Source: Nitrospira_D sp019636945 (GTDB taxonomy: Bacteria; Nitrospirota; Nitrospiria; Nitrospirales; Nitrospiraceae). Taken from it: a DNA stretch of 64,000 bases. The notes beneath the pieces were generated by a model, which was not told where the DNA came from, made no database searches, and saw only the letters and a list, made by a program, of their open reading frames with translations. Positions 17,984 through 27,365 of this stretch are shown piece after piece. The stretch's first letter is position 1, and every line of letters begins with the position of its first letter. A program made the position numbers and the translations under genes. The stretch lies in contig NZ_JBLFBO010000010.1 of the NCBI RefSeq assembly GCF_047338595.1, forward strand, positions 1-64,000, read 5' to 3'.

Positions 17984-19282
17984 ATGGATGATCCACGTCA
18001 TGCTCGACTTCAGCGATGGGCCGACTTCCTCGGAGCCAGACAGGAAGAGCTGGTACCGTTGGCCTGGGCGTTCGCCTATTTCTTCTGCCTCCTCTGCGGG
18101 TATTCCATCCTCCGGCCCGTTCGTGATGAGATGGCCATCGAAGGGGGACTCAAGCATCTCCCGTGGATGATGACGGCGACGTTTCTCACCATGCTCGGGG
18201 CCACGCCGCTATTCGGGTGGCTCTCCGCGCGGTGCTCACGCTATCGATTGCTGCTGACGGTGTACGGGTTCATTATTACGAACCTGCTCGCGTACTACGT
18301 GCTGATGACAAGTCATGTGTATCCCGAGTGGGTGGCCCGCAGTTTTTTCGTGTGGCTCTCGGTGATCAATCTGTTGATCGTGTCCGTGTTCTGGAGCTTC
18401 ATGGCCGATCTCTTCACAACCGAGCAGGGGACGAGACTGTTCGGAGTCATTGCGGCGGGAGGGAGCAGCGGGGCATTGGTCGGCCCGTTGATCACAACAG
18501 GACTGACGTTTGTCTTCCCGGTGCCGGTGCTCATGCTGGCCTCGGCGGGGTTTCTGCTGCTCTGTCTGGGATGTATCTATCGACTCGAGCAGTGGGGACG
18601 TGAACAGTCCGCGCATCACCAGTCGAGGCCCGGTGAGCCGCTTCACGGCAGCTTCCTGGCCGGCATCCGTCTGACACTGTCCTCACCGTACTTGATGAAG
18701 ATCTGCGGGTATTTGGCCTGTCTGACCATGACCGCCACGTTTCTGTATCTCGAACAGACTCGCTTGGTGTCTGAATATCTCGATCAGCCGGAAGCCCGCA
18801 CTCGCCTGTTCTCCAGTCTGGACTTTACGACAGGGCTGTTGACGTGGTTGACCCAGGTGTTTCTCACACAGCGCGTGATTCGGCGCTTCGGCCTGGTCGC
18901 GCCGTTGCTGTTTTTGCCCGTCATCAGCGTGATTGGGTTTTTAGGCATTGCCGTATGGCCCACCCTTGCACTCTACGTCGTCTTTTCCGTCCTGCGGCGG
19001 GTGGGGGAGTATGCGCTCTCGAAGCCGGCGCGTGAAGTGCTCTTCACCGTCGTCAGTCGAGAAGAGAAATATAAAGCGAAGAATTTTATCGACACGGCCA
19101 TTTCTCGCGGCGGCGACGCTTCAACCGGATGGCTCGTCACGGGTGTGAAAGCTCTCGGTGCCACAACAACTCACATTGCGTTGGCGTTGGTGCCAATGAT
19201 GGTCGTCTGGGCCTGGCTGGCGACGATGCTGGCTCGGGAAGAGGGACATCGGTCGCCATCGCCCTCGCAGAAGACGTCTTGA
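17984..19282 (+). CDS. Integral membrane transporter, ATP/ADP translocase-like
   Basis: This 432-residue protein has about twelve hydrophobic helices. The N-terminal SILRPVRDEMAIEGG and the helix-3/4 loop resemble the NTP/NDP-exchange transporter branch of the major facilitator superfamily. Free-living bacteria often carry such a homologue whose substrate is not known to be ATP. The start at 17984 is the first ATG placing a short cytoplasmic N-terminus before helix 1. No ribosome site is obvious. Confidence 0.75.
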   Translation: MDDPRHARLQRWADFLGARQEELVPLAWAFAYFFCLLCGYSILRPVRDEMAIEGGLKHLPWMMTATFLTMLGATPLFGWLSARCSRYRLLLTVYGFIITNLLAYYVLMTSHVYPEWVARSFFVWLSVINLLIVSVFWSFMADLFTTEQGTRLFGVIAAGGSSGALVGPLITTGLTFVFPVPVLMLASAGFLLLCLGCIYRLEQWGREQSAHHQSRPGEPLHGSFLAGIRLTLSSPYLMKICGYLACLTMTATFLYLEQTRLVSEYLDQPEARTRLFSSLDFTTGLLTWLTQVFLTQRVIRRFGLVAPLLFLPVISVIGFLGIAVWPTLALYVVFSVLRRVGEYALSKPAREVLFTVVSREEKYKAKNFIDTAISRGGDASTGWLVTGVKALGATTTHIALALVPMMVVWAWLATMLAREEGHRSPSPSQKTS

Positions 19283-19558
19283 AACTATTTGGTCTCGTCC
19301 TGAAAATAGAAGAGGGGGCTCTGAGCAAGCGCAGCGCGACGAGGTGGCACATGGCCGCCACTCCTACCGTCCCCTCAAGCCGTGCGAGCCTGCCAGGAAT
19401 TGTTGTCACTGATTCTGCAGCCCGACCAGTGTCTCCACGCATGTCAAGTGACGCTGAGGCGAACGCTCAGACTTCATGCTTCGGCAAGCCCGGAATGGAC
19501 TCGTCAGACCCTGTGTGAGCCAAGTCGAACCGTATGAATCCGTTGAGGGATGTGGTGC

Positions 19559-20389
19559 TCAGTCCCGGATCGTCACCGCGCCGATGACGTAGGAGCTGGT
19601 TCGGCCTGCTCGGGCTCCTCGGATCCGCACTTCGGAGACATCGCGCACATGGTCACGGAGCGTCCATGTGGTGTTGGCTTGCAGCTCGGGCCAGAACCAC
19701 CAGGTGCCATCCCGCTTTCGGAACCAGAGCTGGATCGAGGTATCGGGGAGCACCTGAATCGAGTCCATGTCGAAGTAGATGGGCGCATGGGTATCGGTTG
19801 TGCTGAGCCATATTTTGACCCACTGACTTTGGTCATGGGAGGTCAGGACGCGCGGGGTTCTGACCCAATCCACATCGGTGCACTTCCATTCCACGAGCCT
19901 ACCGAATCCTCGTCCCAGGCCGTCTCCAGGATCCGGGAGGGTATAACACTCGATCCCGGTCTCCATGCTCAAATGATAATGGGCCGAGCCGATGGTCTCA
20001 AGATTAATGTCGCTGCGTGAACAGTGTTGACGGTAGGTCCAGCAGTTGGTGTGCTTGGTACTGTCACAGACTTGCAGCTGTCCGTTTGACCCACGGCTGG
20101 TTTTGAGGGCCAATGTCGATCTGGCATGCCCGTAGATCTGGCCCAGTGCGGCTTCATCGTCAAACGTGACCAGGCACGATTGGCGGGGGCTGTCGGCCGA
20201 ACGCGCTTGCACGGCTTTGGGCGGCTGGCTCTCCCGCTCTCGTTCGGCGACTTGTTCAGGGGTGGCCTGCGTTGGTGCCGTCAGCGTCTGTGCGGATTTC
20301 AACTGCGCACAGGCTCCCAAGGTTGTTGTGAGGATCAGGCAAAGCGCCAAGTAGCACCCGCGTCCGTTCATTTGCACTCCAGACCGCAT
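19559..20389 (-). CDS. Hypothetical lipoprotein
   Basis: This 276-residue protein has a signal peptide ending in TTTLGACAQ, a lipobox with the modified Cys. The mature part has several Cys (SCLVTF, VCDS, TNCW, HCSR, ECYT, WKCTD) and a beta-rich C-terminal half (IQLWFRKRDGTWWFWPELQ). This suggests a disulfide-stabilised outer-membrane or periplasmic protein. The start at 20389 follows AAGGAGGAAC exactly; a longer reading to 20452 has no ribosome site. I recognise no family. Confidence 0.7.
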   Translation of the reverse strand: MRSGVQMNGRGCYLALCLILTTTLGACAQLKSAQTLTAPTQATPEQVAERERESQPPKAVQARSADSPRQSCLVTFDDEAALGQIYGHARSTLALKTSRGSNGQLQVCDSTKHTNCWTYRQHCSRSDINLETIGSAHYHLSMETGIECYTLPDPGDGLGRGFGRLVEWKCTDVDWVRTPRVLTSHDQSQWVKIWLSTTDTHAPIYFDMDSIQVLPDTSIQLWFRKRDGTWWFWPELQANTTWTLRDHVRDVSEVRIRGARAGRTSSYVIGAVTIRD

Positions 20390-20610
20390 TGTTCCTCCTT
20401 CGTCCGGCCTATCTCGACGTGCTCCTGCCGGTTTGTTATTCGTCATCCTCACTGATCAGTGCCCTGCTCGGCACGTCTGAGATCTCGACCGTGGTTTACT
20501 GATCGAAAAAACGCGTGTTATAGTCCGCCGTCTCCATCATCAGGCCGGTGCTCACGAGGTGCTCGTGACGGCAACGACGCAGTTGAACCTGTTTGTGGAT
20601 CATGAGGCTT

Positions 20611-21978
20611 ATGGCGATTGACGTTCCTGCTAAATTATACATCGAAAAGCTGTGTAAAGACTCACGGAGTATTGCCGGCGCCCTGCGGCTCCTCCCTGGC
20701 CCGGTCAAGACGACCGCGCTTCACGCCATGGCTGAGCGTGTGGCGTCTGACCACGACACAATTCTAACGGCGAACGCGAAGGATGTCGAGGCGGTGGGGA
20801 AGTCTTTTGGGGAGGGAACCGCCAAGGAGGGGATGAAGGCTGCCGTGACCCATGTGCGGGTGACGGCTGAACAGATTCACGAGATGGTTGGGCAACTTCA
20901 TCAGATTGCCGAGCTGCCGGATCCGGTGGGGCTGGTGGTGTCACGGCAGGAGCGTCCGGATGGGTTGCTCGTCTCGCGGGTCAAGGTACCGATCGGCGTG
21001 CTAGGGGTGCTTTCGGAGCGCAGTCCGCTCGTCACGGTGGAGTCGATTGCGTTGGGGCTGAAGTCGGGGAATTTCTGTATTCTTCGCGGGGCTCCGGAAT
21101 GGCGGCATACCCATCAGGCGATTGATGCGGGGTTGCGTGAGGCGGCCTTGAAGAGTGGGGTGCCGGCTGGGGCTTGGGTTCTAATTGATCGGCCGGATCG
21201 AGATGTGGCGCTCGAACTGATGCGATCGGCAAAAGCGGTGGACGCCCTCATCGTGCGAGGCGGCGCCGGGTTACGAAAGGCTGTCGCGGAGCAGGCGAAG
21301 GTGCCGGTGTTGTGCGATGACGGGGGGGTGACGCAGCTGTATATCGACGGCGACAGCGACATTCCGATGGCGCAAAATCTGGTGATTAACTCGAAAGTCC
21401 AACAGCCGGGAGCCTCCAACTCCCTGGATACGTTGCTCGTGCAACAGGTGATCGGGCGACAGTTCCTGCCGCCGTTGATCAATCGATTACTCGATCAGTT
21501 TAAAGTGGAGGTGCATGCCTGCCCGAAGACCGTCGCCCTCATGGGGCAGATGGCCATGACGGGCCATACGGCAATTGTCCCCGCAACGGAGGCCGATTGG
21601 CGGACGCAGTTTGCCGGACCCACCTTAGCCATCAAGATGGTGGAAGGCTTGGACGAGGCGTTGGCGCACATTGCCGCCCATCGCCCCTGTCTGACGGCGG
21701 TGATTGCCACCAACCGCTATGAGTCGGCGATTCGATTCACCAGGGAAGTCGATGCCGGCGCCGTGCTGGTGAATGCGTCGACCAGGCTGCATGCTGGAGA
21801 GAGTTTCGGGATGGGGCATGACGTGGGGTTGAGTGTCGGGAAGTTGCACGCGAAGGGCCCGATTGGTCTGGAGCAGCTGACCTGTGAAAAGTATGTGGCA
21901 TTCGGATCCGGACAGCTACGGTTACCCCATCCGGTACCGGAGACGTACTTCGACGCCATCATGCTGAAGAGGCCGTGA
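20611..21978 (+). CDS. Glutamate-5-semialdehyde dehydrogenase (ProA) homologue lacking the catalytic Cys
   Basis: A 455-residue member of the gamma-glutamyl phosphate reductase family by overall layout: LKSGNFCILRG, VIVRGGAGL, NSKVQQPG and AGAVLVNASTRLHAGESFGMGHDVGLS. The standard enzyme has Cys in the motif RPxxCNAxETLLV. Here codon 21415-21417 is TCC, giving GASNSLDTLLV with Ser269. The usual YESRPNVT segment also reads LSERSPLVT. Longer than the usual 415-430 residues. It may be a paralogue with an altered reaction, or a degenerate ProA. No proB is adjacent. Start 20611 chosen from a GAGG four bases upstream; 20602 is possible. Confidence 0.8.
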   Translation: MAIDVPAKLYIEKLCKDSRSIAGALRLLPGPVKTTALHAMAERVASDHDTILTANAKDVEAVGKSFGEGTAKEGMKAAVTHVRVTAEQIHEMVGQLHQIAELPDPVGLVVSRQERPDGLLVSRVKVPIGVLGVLSERSPLVTVESIALGLKSGNFCILRGAPEWRHTHQAIDAGLREAALKSGVPAGAWVLIDRPDRDVALELMRSAKAVDALIVRGGAGLRKAVAEQAKVPVLCDDGGVTQLYIDGDSDIPMAQNLVINSKVQQPGASNSLDTLLVQQVIGRQFLPPLINRLLDQFKVEVHACPKTVALMGQMAMTGHTAIVPATEADWRTQFAGPTLAIKMVEGLDEALAHIAAHRPCLTAVIATNRYESAIRFTREVDAGAVLVNASTRLHAGESFGMGHDVGLSVGKLHAKGPIGLEQLTCEKYVAFGSGQLRLPHPVPETYFDAIMLKRP

Positions 21979-22118
21979 TTTCCGTTGAAGTGTCAGGCGT
22001 AAAGCGTGAAGTGTGTCGTGCTGAGGCGAGGAGCGTATAGCGAATGGCCTATAGCACGGAACATTCAGGATGATACGCCGGTTTTTCACCTAGTCCTCGG
22101 CCAGAAGCCATCGGCCAT

Positions 22119-23306
22119 ATGCTCCCCTCTTCAGATGAGATACGAGCGGCCCTCTTCGAGCATCTGGCCTGGTGGGGACTCAGGAAGTTCACGACCGACC
22201 ACGATTACTTTGCCTGGCAACAGGAACAATTCTCTCCGGACGATCTGAAACAGCTTGCGTCATGCGCCGAACGAAAACGCGTAGGCGATCGTCGCGATGA
22301 GATTGCCTTCTATGATGTTGCTGCCCGTCCGACGATCTTTCCGGTGCTGTACAGCCAGCGATACGACTATTACGAAGCGATCGCTCCATGGATGGCGGTG
22401 CAGTGTAGTGCTGCGAAGCAGATCCTCGATTTTGGTTGTGGACTGGGGATTCTGACCTCTTTTTGTGCACGCCTGTTTCCGGAGAAGAGTTTTGTGGGGG
22501 TCGACCGGTCACCCGCGTCCATTGCGGTCGCACAAAAACAAGCTGACCGATTGGGCATACGCAATCTCCGCTTCGACTGTGTGGACGGAGAGGTCCAGCG
22601 GCTTTCCGGTTGCTACGATCTTGCGGTGGCCACCCATGCGCTGTTTCAGGCTGAGCAAGATCCTGGACTTCCAAGCCGAAGTTGGCGGACCTTTGAACGT
22701 GGGAACGATCCGACACTTCAGGCGGCATTCGAACAGCGAACAGGGCTTGGTCGTCGGTTGGACAACCTGGTGGATGTGCTGTCTTCAGAGGGGCACGTGA
22801 TGGTGTGTGAGAAAAGCAGGCAACTGGCCAGACGAGTGCCTTTCCAGCGAGCCCTGGCGGCGAGAGGGTTACAGCTGATCGAACCTCCCATCCCCGTCCA
22901 ATATCACACAGTCGAAGAACTTGTAGAGGACGGACCATGTTATCGGTTGCAGCGCAGAAGTCAGGAGACTGTCATATGGGATGAATCACCAGAGCCAGAT
23001 GAGGGTCGCCCATTTGCTCCTGAAGCCATCGCGATCTCTAGCGATGCCGAGCATCCCCTCTATGAAAATCATCGGCCTTCCGCTCAAACGGCATGGGAAC
23101 AACTCATGGGCCGCGACGTGCTCGCCGAGACCACACGCGAGGAGCCGGACGGTCGACAGGTCCATGTCGAGCGTGGAAGATTTCTAGGGTTTCAGTATTT
23201 GTACTGCGCGAATACCTTCGACCAACGTCAGTTGGTCATCGTGCAGCAGGCTCAAGCCGGCATACTGGAGACGTACTACCAGGACATTCTACGTGAGATC
23301 GCCTAG
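22119..23306 (+). CDS. Class I SAM-dependent methyltransferase
   Basis: A 395-residue protein. A 90-residue N-terminal extension precedes motif I (QILDFGCGLGILTSFCA, residues 101-117). FVGVDRSPASIAVA (acidic loop) and YDLAVATHALFQ (motif IV region) follow. The C-terminal 180 residues are atypical and rich in charged residues, containing HPLYENHRPSAQTAWEQLMG. Substrate unknown. It stands alone, downstream of the ProA homologue. Confidence 0.7.
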   Translation: MLPSSDEIRAALFEHLAWWGLRKFTTDHDYFAWQQEQFSPDDLKQLASCAERKRVGDRRDEIAFYDVAARPTIFPVLYSQRYDYYEAIAPWMAVQCSAAKQILDFGCGLGILTSFCARLFPEKSFVGVDRSPASIAVAQKQADRLGIRNLRFDCVDGEVQRLSGCYDLAVATHALFQAEQDPGLPSRSWRTFERGNDPTLQAAFEQRTGLGRRLDNLVDVLSSEGHVMVCEKSRQLARRVPFQRALAARGLQLIEPPIPVQYHTVEELVEDGPCYRLQRRSQETVIWDESPEPDEGRPFAPEAIAISSDAEHPLYENHRPSAQTAWEQLMGRDVLAETTREEPDGRQVHVERGRFLGFQYLYCANTFDQRQLVIVQQAQAGILETYYQDILREIA

Positions 23307-23496
23307 CAGATCTCCTAGTTTGTACTGGTCTATACGGATCTTCGGACCACAAAATCCATCAAAACCCGATATCGTCCTTGCAATCGTTTTCCGCTCTCGC
23401 TACCCTTGAGTCGCTTCCCAACAGATGTCTCCTGAACGCTGAGTGCGATGTCAATTCGTGTTCCTGCCGGGTGATGAGTCGGAAGGAGAGATGGTC

Positions 23497-24156
23497 ATGA
23501 AAACGGCGCACACCGTTCTCGCTGTACTGAGCACCCTGTGTATCGGTTGCACGACGCCGCCGGAAGTCAAGCAGGCGTTGCTCGCCAAGGATCAGGCCTA
23601 TGCCGAAAACGCCAGGCTGATGGACATGCATCGCCAACTCCTGGAGACGATCGACCAGCGCTATGCGTACTGGTATCAGTACACGAAGCAACTGGCGCTA
23701 CTCAACCTGGCGTTGAAATGGGCGACGACCGACCCCGGTCCGGCGGACGAGGCCGGCAGAGGCGCGCTGGTTTCGGCGACGATCAAAGAATTCGGAACAG
23801 CCCCCGACATGCGAAGCGCACTGATCCATGCCATCAATAGCATGCGTCTCAAGGACCTTCCGGAACGCAAAGACAAACAGGGTACGATCGTGTTTGAAAA
23901 AGGCCAAGGCGATATGAACAGCCTCATCCGTGAGATTCCGACTCTCATCAACGTCATTCATACCCAGGTGGAAGCCGAGCGAAAGATCGAAGAGAACACC
24001 AGGCCGACTGACTACAGCGGATTTGACGACTATCAAACGAATCTTGCCGCATTGCGTCGGCTCAACGGGATGGTCAAACGTTATCTTGACATCGATGTCA
24101 CGATAGACAAAGCGGACATCCGACAGCTGAGCGAGTCCGTAAAGGCCTTGCGGTGA
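23497..24156 (+). CDS. Hypothetical lipoprotein, first gene of a five-gene cluster
   Basis: This 219-residue protein has a signal peptide with lipobox STLCIGCTTP. The mature protein is highly helical and charged, with likely coiled coil (EVKQALLAKDQAYAENARLMDMHRQLLE). I recognise no family. The ATG at 23497 has GGAGA eight bases upstream. The next gene starts 27 bases later, and together they form a same-strand run of five genes with short gaps. Probably anchored to the inner or outer membrane facing the periplasm. Confidence 0.65.
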   Translation: MKTAHTVLAVLSTLCIGCTTPPEVKQALLAKDQAYAENARLMDMHRQLLETIDQRYAYWYQYTKQLALLNLALKWATTDPGPADEAGRGALVSATIKEFGTAPDMRSALIHAINSMRLKDLPERKDKQGTIVFEKGQGDMNSLIREIPTLINVIHTQVEAERKIEENTRPTDYSGFDDYQTNLAALRRLNGMVKRYLDIDVTIDKADIRQLSESVKALR

Positions 24157-24183
24157 GAGGGTAGTTACAGGAAGGAGCCTTTC

Positions 24184-24879
24184 ATGCAGTCACCTAGAGT
24201 CGTCGTCGCTGTGGCGCTGCTCGTGCTGGTTGCCCAAGCAGGCTGTCATTCGATTCAGAGCAACGCGGTTCGAGATCTGGTCAAACGAGAAGGTGTCAAG
24301 ATCGATGCCGCGCAGACCAATCTCCACCAATACCATCGCGATACTCAAAAACGGATCGAGTATTTGAAGCAATCGCTCGATGACCTTGATACCAGTATCA
24401 AGCTCGTTCAGGCCGCCGAAGCGCGACATGCGCTCATTGCCGCGTCACCGCAGAATGTGCTGACGAAGAAAGGGGTCGATGCATGGGCGGTGTCCTACTT
24501 GATCGGCAAGACGTATCTTGCTGAGTACCAAGGACTTGAACAGGCGGTGAAGAAGCAATTCGAGGACGATTTTTGTGCGGTACTGGAGGCGGTCAGCCGT
24601 ATTGAAGATTCGTGGGGTGAGCTCGCGACGATCCATACACAGATCGAGCGGTACAGTCAGAAATCATTCCTCGCCTCGGTCGATCCCGAGTTCGTTGGGG
24701 CGTTGGTGGAATACGTCCCAGGTGGATCGGATCGGTTGGCTCAGGTGCTCGCCAGTTCGCGGACGGTGAACGAGGCGCTGGGTGAAGCGGCGACCTATCG
24801 GTTTCTCAAATCACGAGCGTTGGATCGGACGCGATCGCTGACGGTGGATCTCATGGACCTTATCGAACGAGTCAAGTGA
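24184..24879 (+). CDS. Hypothetical helical lipoprotein, second gene of the cluster
   Basis: This 231-residue protein has a signal peptide ending VAQAGCHS, a lipobox. The mature part starts with a long predicted coiled coil (VKREGVKIDAAQTNLHQYHRDTQKRIEYLKQSL). Further helices follow to the end. It resembles its upstream neighbour in size, localisation and helical content, but I see no clear sequence match, so common descent is only a possibility. AGGAAGG precedes the ATG. No family recognised. Confidence 0.65.
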   Translation: MQSPRVVVAVALLVLVAQAGCHSIQSNAVRDLVKREGVKIDAAQTNLHQYHRDTQKRIEYLKQSLDDLDTSIKLVQAAEARHALIAASPQNVLTKKGVDAWAVSYLIGKTYLAEYQGLEQAVKKQFEDDFCAVLEAVSRIEDSWGELATIHTQIERYSQKSFLASVDPEFVGALVEYVPGGSDRLAQVLASSRTVNEALGEAATYRFLKSRALDRTRSLTVDLMDLIERVK

Positions 24880-24919
24880 ATAGGAATGGCGAAGACCCTG
24901 TGAGCTGGAGGAGGCCTCA

Positions 24920-25456
24920 ATGAGTATCCCGATGAGCGTCGAAGGTATCACCGCCTTTCTCAAACAGAATGACGCGCTGATCACTCAGATCAGAGAGGGG
25001 ATCGAGCTTGGTGAAACGGCTGCCACTGACATACGGAAGTTCTTCACCAAGTTGAATGTGGCGAAGGACGATGCTCAGGAAGTGTTGGACGCGCTTGGTC
25101 CTCACGTCAAGTTCGTGGTGGCCAAATCCTCCGACGTTCGAGCCACTCAAGCTGCGCTGCTTGAGGAGATCAATGAGGTGAGTCAGGCCATTCGCGATTC
25201 CGACGGTGATCCGGAATTGCGCGCCTTGCAATTGCTTCATCGGTCCAGGCTGTACAAGAAACTGGCCGACACGTTTAACGAGACGGTGTCGAGGATGATT
25301 CCGTTCAACCAGCCGGAGATCGACGAATTGGATACGTTGTTGAATCGTGCACGACTCGATGCGGAAAAACGGCAGAAACTGGCGTTTGTCCTCGACGGGG
25401 CGGTCGGCCTGGCGAAGTTTGCGGCAAAGGTGGCCATGAAGGTTGCCGCGGCATGA
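24920..25456 (+). CDS. Hypothetical helical protein, third gene of the cluster
   Basis: A 178-residue protein without signal peptide. Mostly charged helices, ending in an Ala/Val/Lys-rich amphipathic helix (GLAKFAAKVAMKVAAA) that could associate with a membrane. GGAGGAGG lies upstream of the ATG. It is flanked on both sides by lipoprotein genes on the same strand. Function unknown. Confidence 0.65.
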   Translation: MSIPMSVEGITAFLKQNDALITQIREGIELGETAATDIRKFFTKLNVAKDDAQEVLDALGPHVKFVVAKSSDVRATQAALLEEINEVSQAIRDSDGDPELRALQLLHRSRLYKKLADTFNETVSRMIPFNQPEIDELDTLLNRARLDAEKRQKLAFVLDGAVGLAKFAAKVAMKVAAA

Positions 25457-25520
25457 TCGGCAGTTCCCATCCTTGGGGTGGTGTCATTGCGGAACAAATC
25501 TGATGAGAAGGGGTGAGCCG

Positions 25521-26291
25521 GTGTCCGCTCATGGTCGACTGCTTCTGCTGATGCTTGTGCTGTTGCATCAGGGTTGTTCGGCATTGTCCGGTCCACGCCA
25601 GCACAGTGAAGTACGAAGTCCGGAAACCGTCACGGCTGCTTCCCTGCCTTTCCCTCCTGGTCATGTCCATCGGTTGGAATTCGATGATCCCGCTGACGGT
25701 GTACGCAGGAGACCGATGGGGATCACCGCGCTTCCCGCCGGCCTGGGCACTGTAGCGGATGGGGCGGCGTCGACGGCGAGAGCCTCGGACCTCGCAGCGA
25801 AAGCCGTGACCAACTCGAAACTCCGCCAGGTCCTTGGGAGTCGCTACACGGTCATCTCCGTAACGGTCACCGATCCGAGTACCACACATCTTTCCGAATG
25901 TTGCACCGGAATGATGCCCAAACATCATCTGCTGTTTTACAGCTATACGAACGATGTTGCCGTGGATGTTGAGATAAAGGGTGAGGATGTCATCACGATC
26001 GTGCAGAGAGATCGGTCGTACCTTCCTCCGGAGGGAGAGGAGGAAATGCAGCAGGCCATCGATCTGGCGAGAAAGGACAGCCGAATTCCGGGCGGGCTTC
26101 CGCAGCTGGATGGTCACGCGATTCTCATGCAGCCGGGAGACGGGGTGCTGTGGAACGAACCGGGGTACGGTCACCGGGTCTTCTGGGTGACGTTTTCCAA
26201 GGGGCTCACCGGTAATCCGGAATATTGGGCTGTTGTCGATCTGAGCGCACAAACCGTTCTGAAGGTCGAAAAAGAAGACGCACATCCGTAA
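25521..26291 (+). CDS. Hypothetical lipoprotein, fourth gene of the cluster
   Basis: A 256-residue lipoprotein with signal LLLLMLVLLHQGCSAL. The GTG at 25521 is chosen because GAAGGGG lies seven bases upstream and it gives a normal 19-residue signal; ATG at 25503 is also in frame. The mature part carries ECCTGMMPKHHLLFYSYTNDVAVDVEIKG, with paired Cys and His that could bind a metal. The C-terminal half holds a YAWV-like beta region (HRVFWVTFSKGLTGNPEYWAVVDLSAQTVLKVE). This half resembles the beta folds of PepSY-like inhibitory domains only loosely. Confidence 0.6.
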   Translation: MSAHGRLLLLMLVLLHQGCSALSGPRQHSEVRSPETVTAASLPFPPGHVHRLEFDDPADGVRRRPMGITALPAGLGTVADGAASTARASDLAAKAVTNSKLRQVLGSRYTVISVTVTDPSTTHLSECCTGMMPKHHLLFYSYTNDVAVDVEIKGEDVITIVQRDRSYLPPEGEEEMQQAIDLARKDSRIPGGLPQLDGHAILMQPGDGVLWNEPGYGHRVFWVTFSKGLTGNPEYWAVVDLSAQTVLKVEKEDAHP

Positions 26292-26302
26292 AGGAGCGGC
26301 CT

Positions 26303-27280
26303 GTGAAACAGCGAATCATCCTCCTCTTGGCGTTGCTGGGCGGTCTCTTCTCGCCGTCTTTCCTCTTGGCTGAAGACAGAGGCGGCCATATCGATTTCAC
26401 ACCATGGAGCCTTGATTGGGACATCAGCGACGATACCGGTCTGGTGTTACGGAACGTGTTCTATGCCGGAGAAAAAGTGCTGGCTAAAGCGAGCATGCCC
26501 GTCCTTCGAGTCAAGTATGAGAAAGAGCGGCACTGGTGGAATCCCTTTTCACTGGGTGGGTCTCGTGCGGCAACCGGCCGGTGCGGCCCGTTCCAGGATC
26601 GGTTGAGTTGGACGAATACCGTGCCCATTCCGAATTGTGGAGACAAGAAAGTCTGTGCGCAGACCTATCACCATGACGAGGTGGAATGGCTGGAGCTGGG
26701 GGTCTACGCCAGAATCGGCGAATACCACATTTATCAGGCATGGTACATCTCGCGGGATGGAGAAATTCATCCGGTCGTTCATAGCCGAGGCCTGTCTTGT
26801 AATACCGACCATGTGCACCATCCCTACTGGCGATTTGATTTCGACATCGACGGCAATGGGCAAGACCAGGTGTTTCGCTATGATGTCGGTGGAAAAGACG
26901 AGGGGTGGGGGGCCGGATGGCATAAGTATACGAACGAGATCAATGATACGAACGTGCCGGATCGGATCTGGTTTGTTCGGGATCAACCGACGGGGCATGG
27001 GGTGTGGGTGATGCCGGGTCAGGCCTATAGCCCCTTGACCGATGAGGCCCTGACAAGGGACTCATTTTCGGATATGGATATTGCAGTTCGGCGGAACAAG
27101 CGTTGGGAAGATGAACCCTGGACGTTTGGTGCCCGAGGGGAACTCGCCTACGATCAGGACCAAGAGGGGATTCAGGAACAAGACATCGTCTTCTGGTACG
27201 TGGGGCACCTTCCGCACAAGGCCGCACTGGGTCCGATCAAGTGGCTGACCCTTGGCCCCGTTCTCCGCATCCAGCGATAG
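26303..27280 (+). CDS. Secreted protein resembling the copper amine oxidase catalytic domain
   Basis: 325 residues from a GTG with AAGGAG upstream, with a signal peptide ending SFLLAEDR. After that, WSLDWDISDDTGLVLRNVFY, IGEYHIYQAWYISRDGEI, DHVHHPYWRFDFDIDGNG and QDIVFWYVGHLPHKA follow in the order of a copper amine oxidase core. Aligned by eye, Tyr141 sits where the topaquinone Tyr lies and His170-Val-His172 where the first two copper ligands lie; a His in the last motif could be the third. The protein is far shorter than known oxidases (about 640-plus residues) and the motif around Tyr is EYH, not NYD/E. Activity is therefore unproven. Last gene of the cluster, 11 bases after the lipoprotein gene. 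Confidence 0.6.
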   Translation: MKQRIILLLALLGGLFSPSFLLAEDRGGHIDFTPWSLDWDISDDTGLVLRNVFYAGEKVLAKASMPVLRVKYEKERHWWNPFSLGGSRAATGRCGPFQDRLSWTNTVPIPNCGDKKVCAQTYHHDEVEWLELGVYARIGEYHIYQAWYISRDGEIHPVVHSRGLSCNTDHVHHPYWRFDFDIDGNGQDQVFRYDVGGKDEGWGAGWHKYTNEINDTNVPDRIWFVRDQPTGHGVWVMPGQAYSPLTDEALTRDSFSDMDIAVRRNKRWEDEPWTFGARGELAYDQDQEGIQEQDIVFWYVGHLPHKAALGPIKWLTLGPVLRIQR

Positions 27281-27365
27281 AGTGCGTCGTTCCCAGGGCC
27301 ACAGTCCAAGTCCACCGCTCTCAGAAACTATCCCAATCCAATCTTGAGCTGAGCGAAGGTGAGGT

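Noticed and set aside
21986..22060. AAAGCGTGAAG with GCGTATAGCGAATGGCCTATAGC looked like a fourth copy of the flagellar palindromic repeat.
   Set aside because: Only a short piece matches and the complementary arm is missing. At best a degraded half copy.
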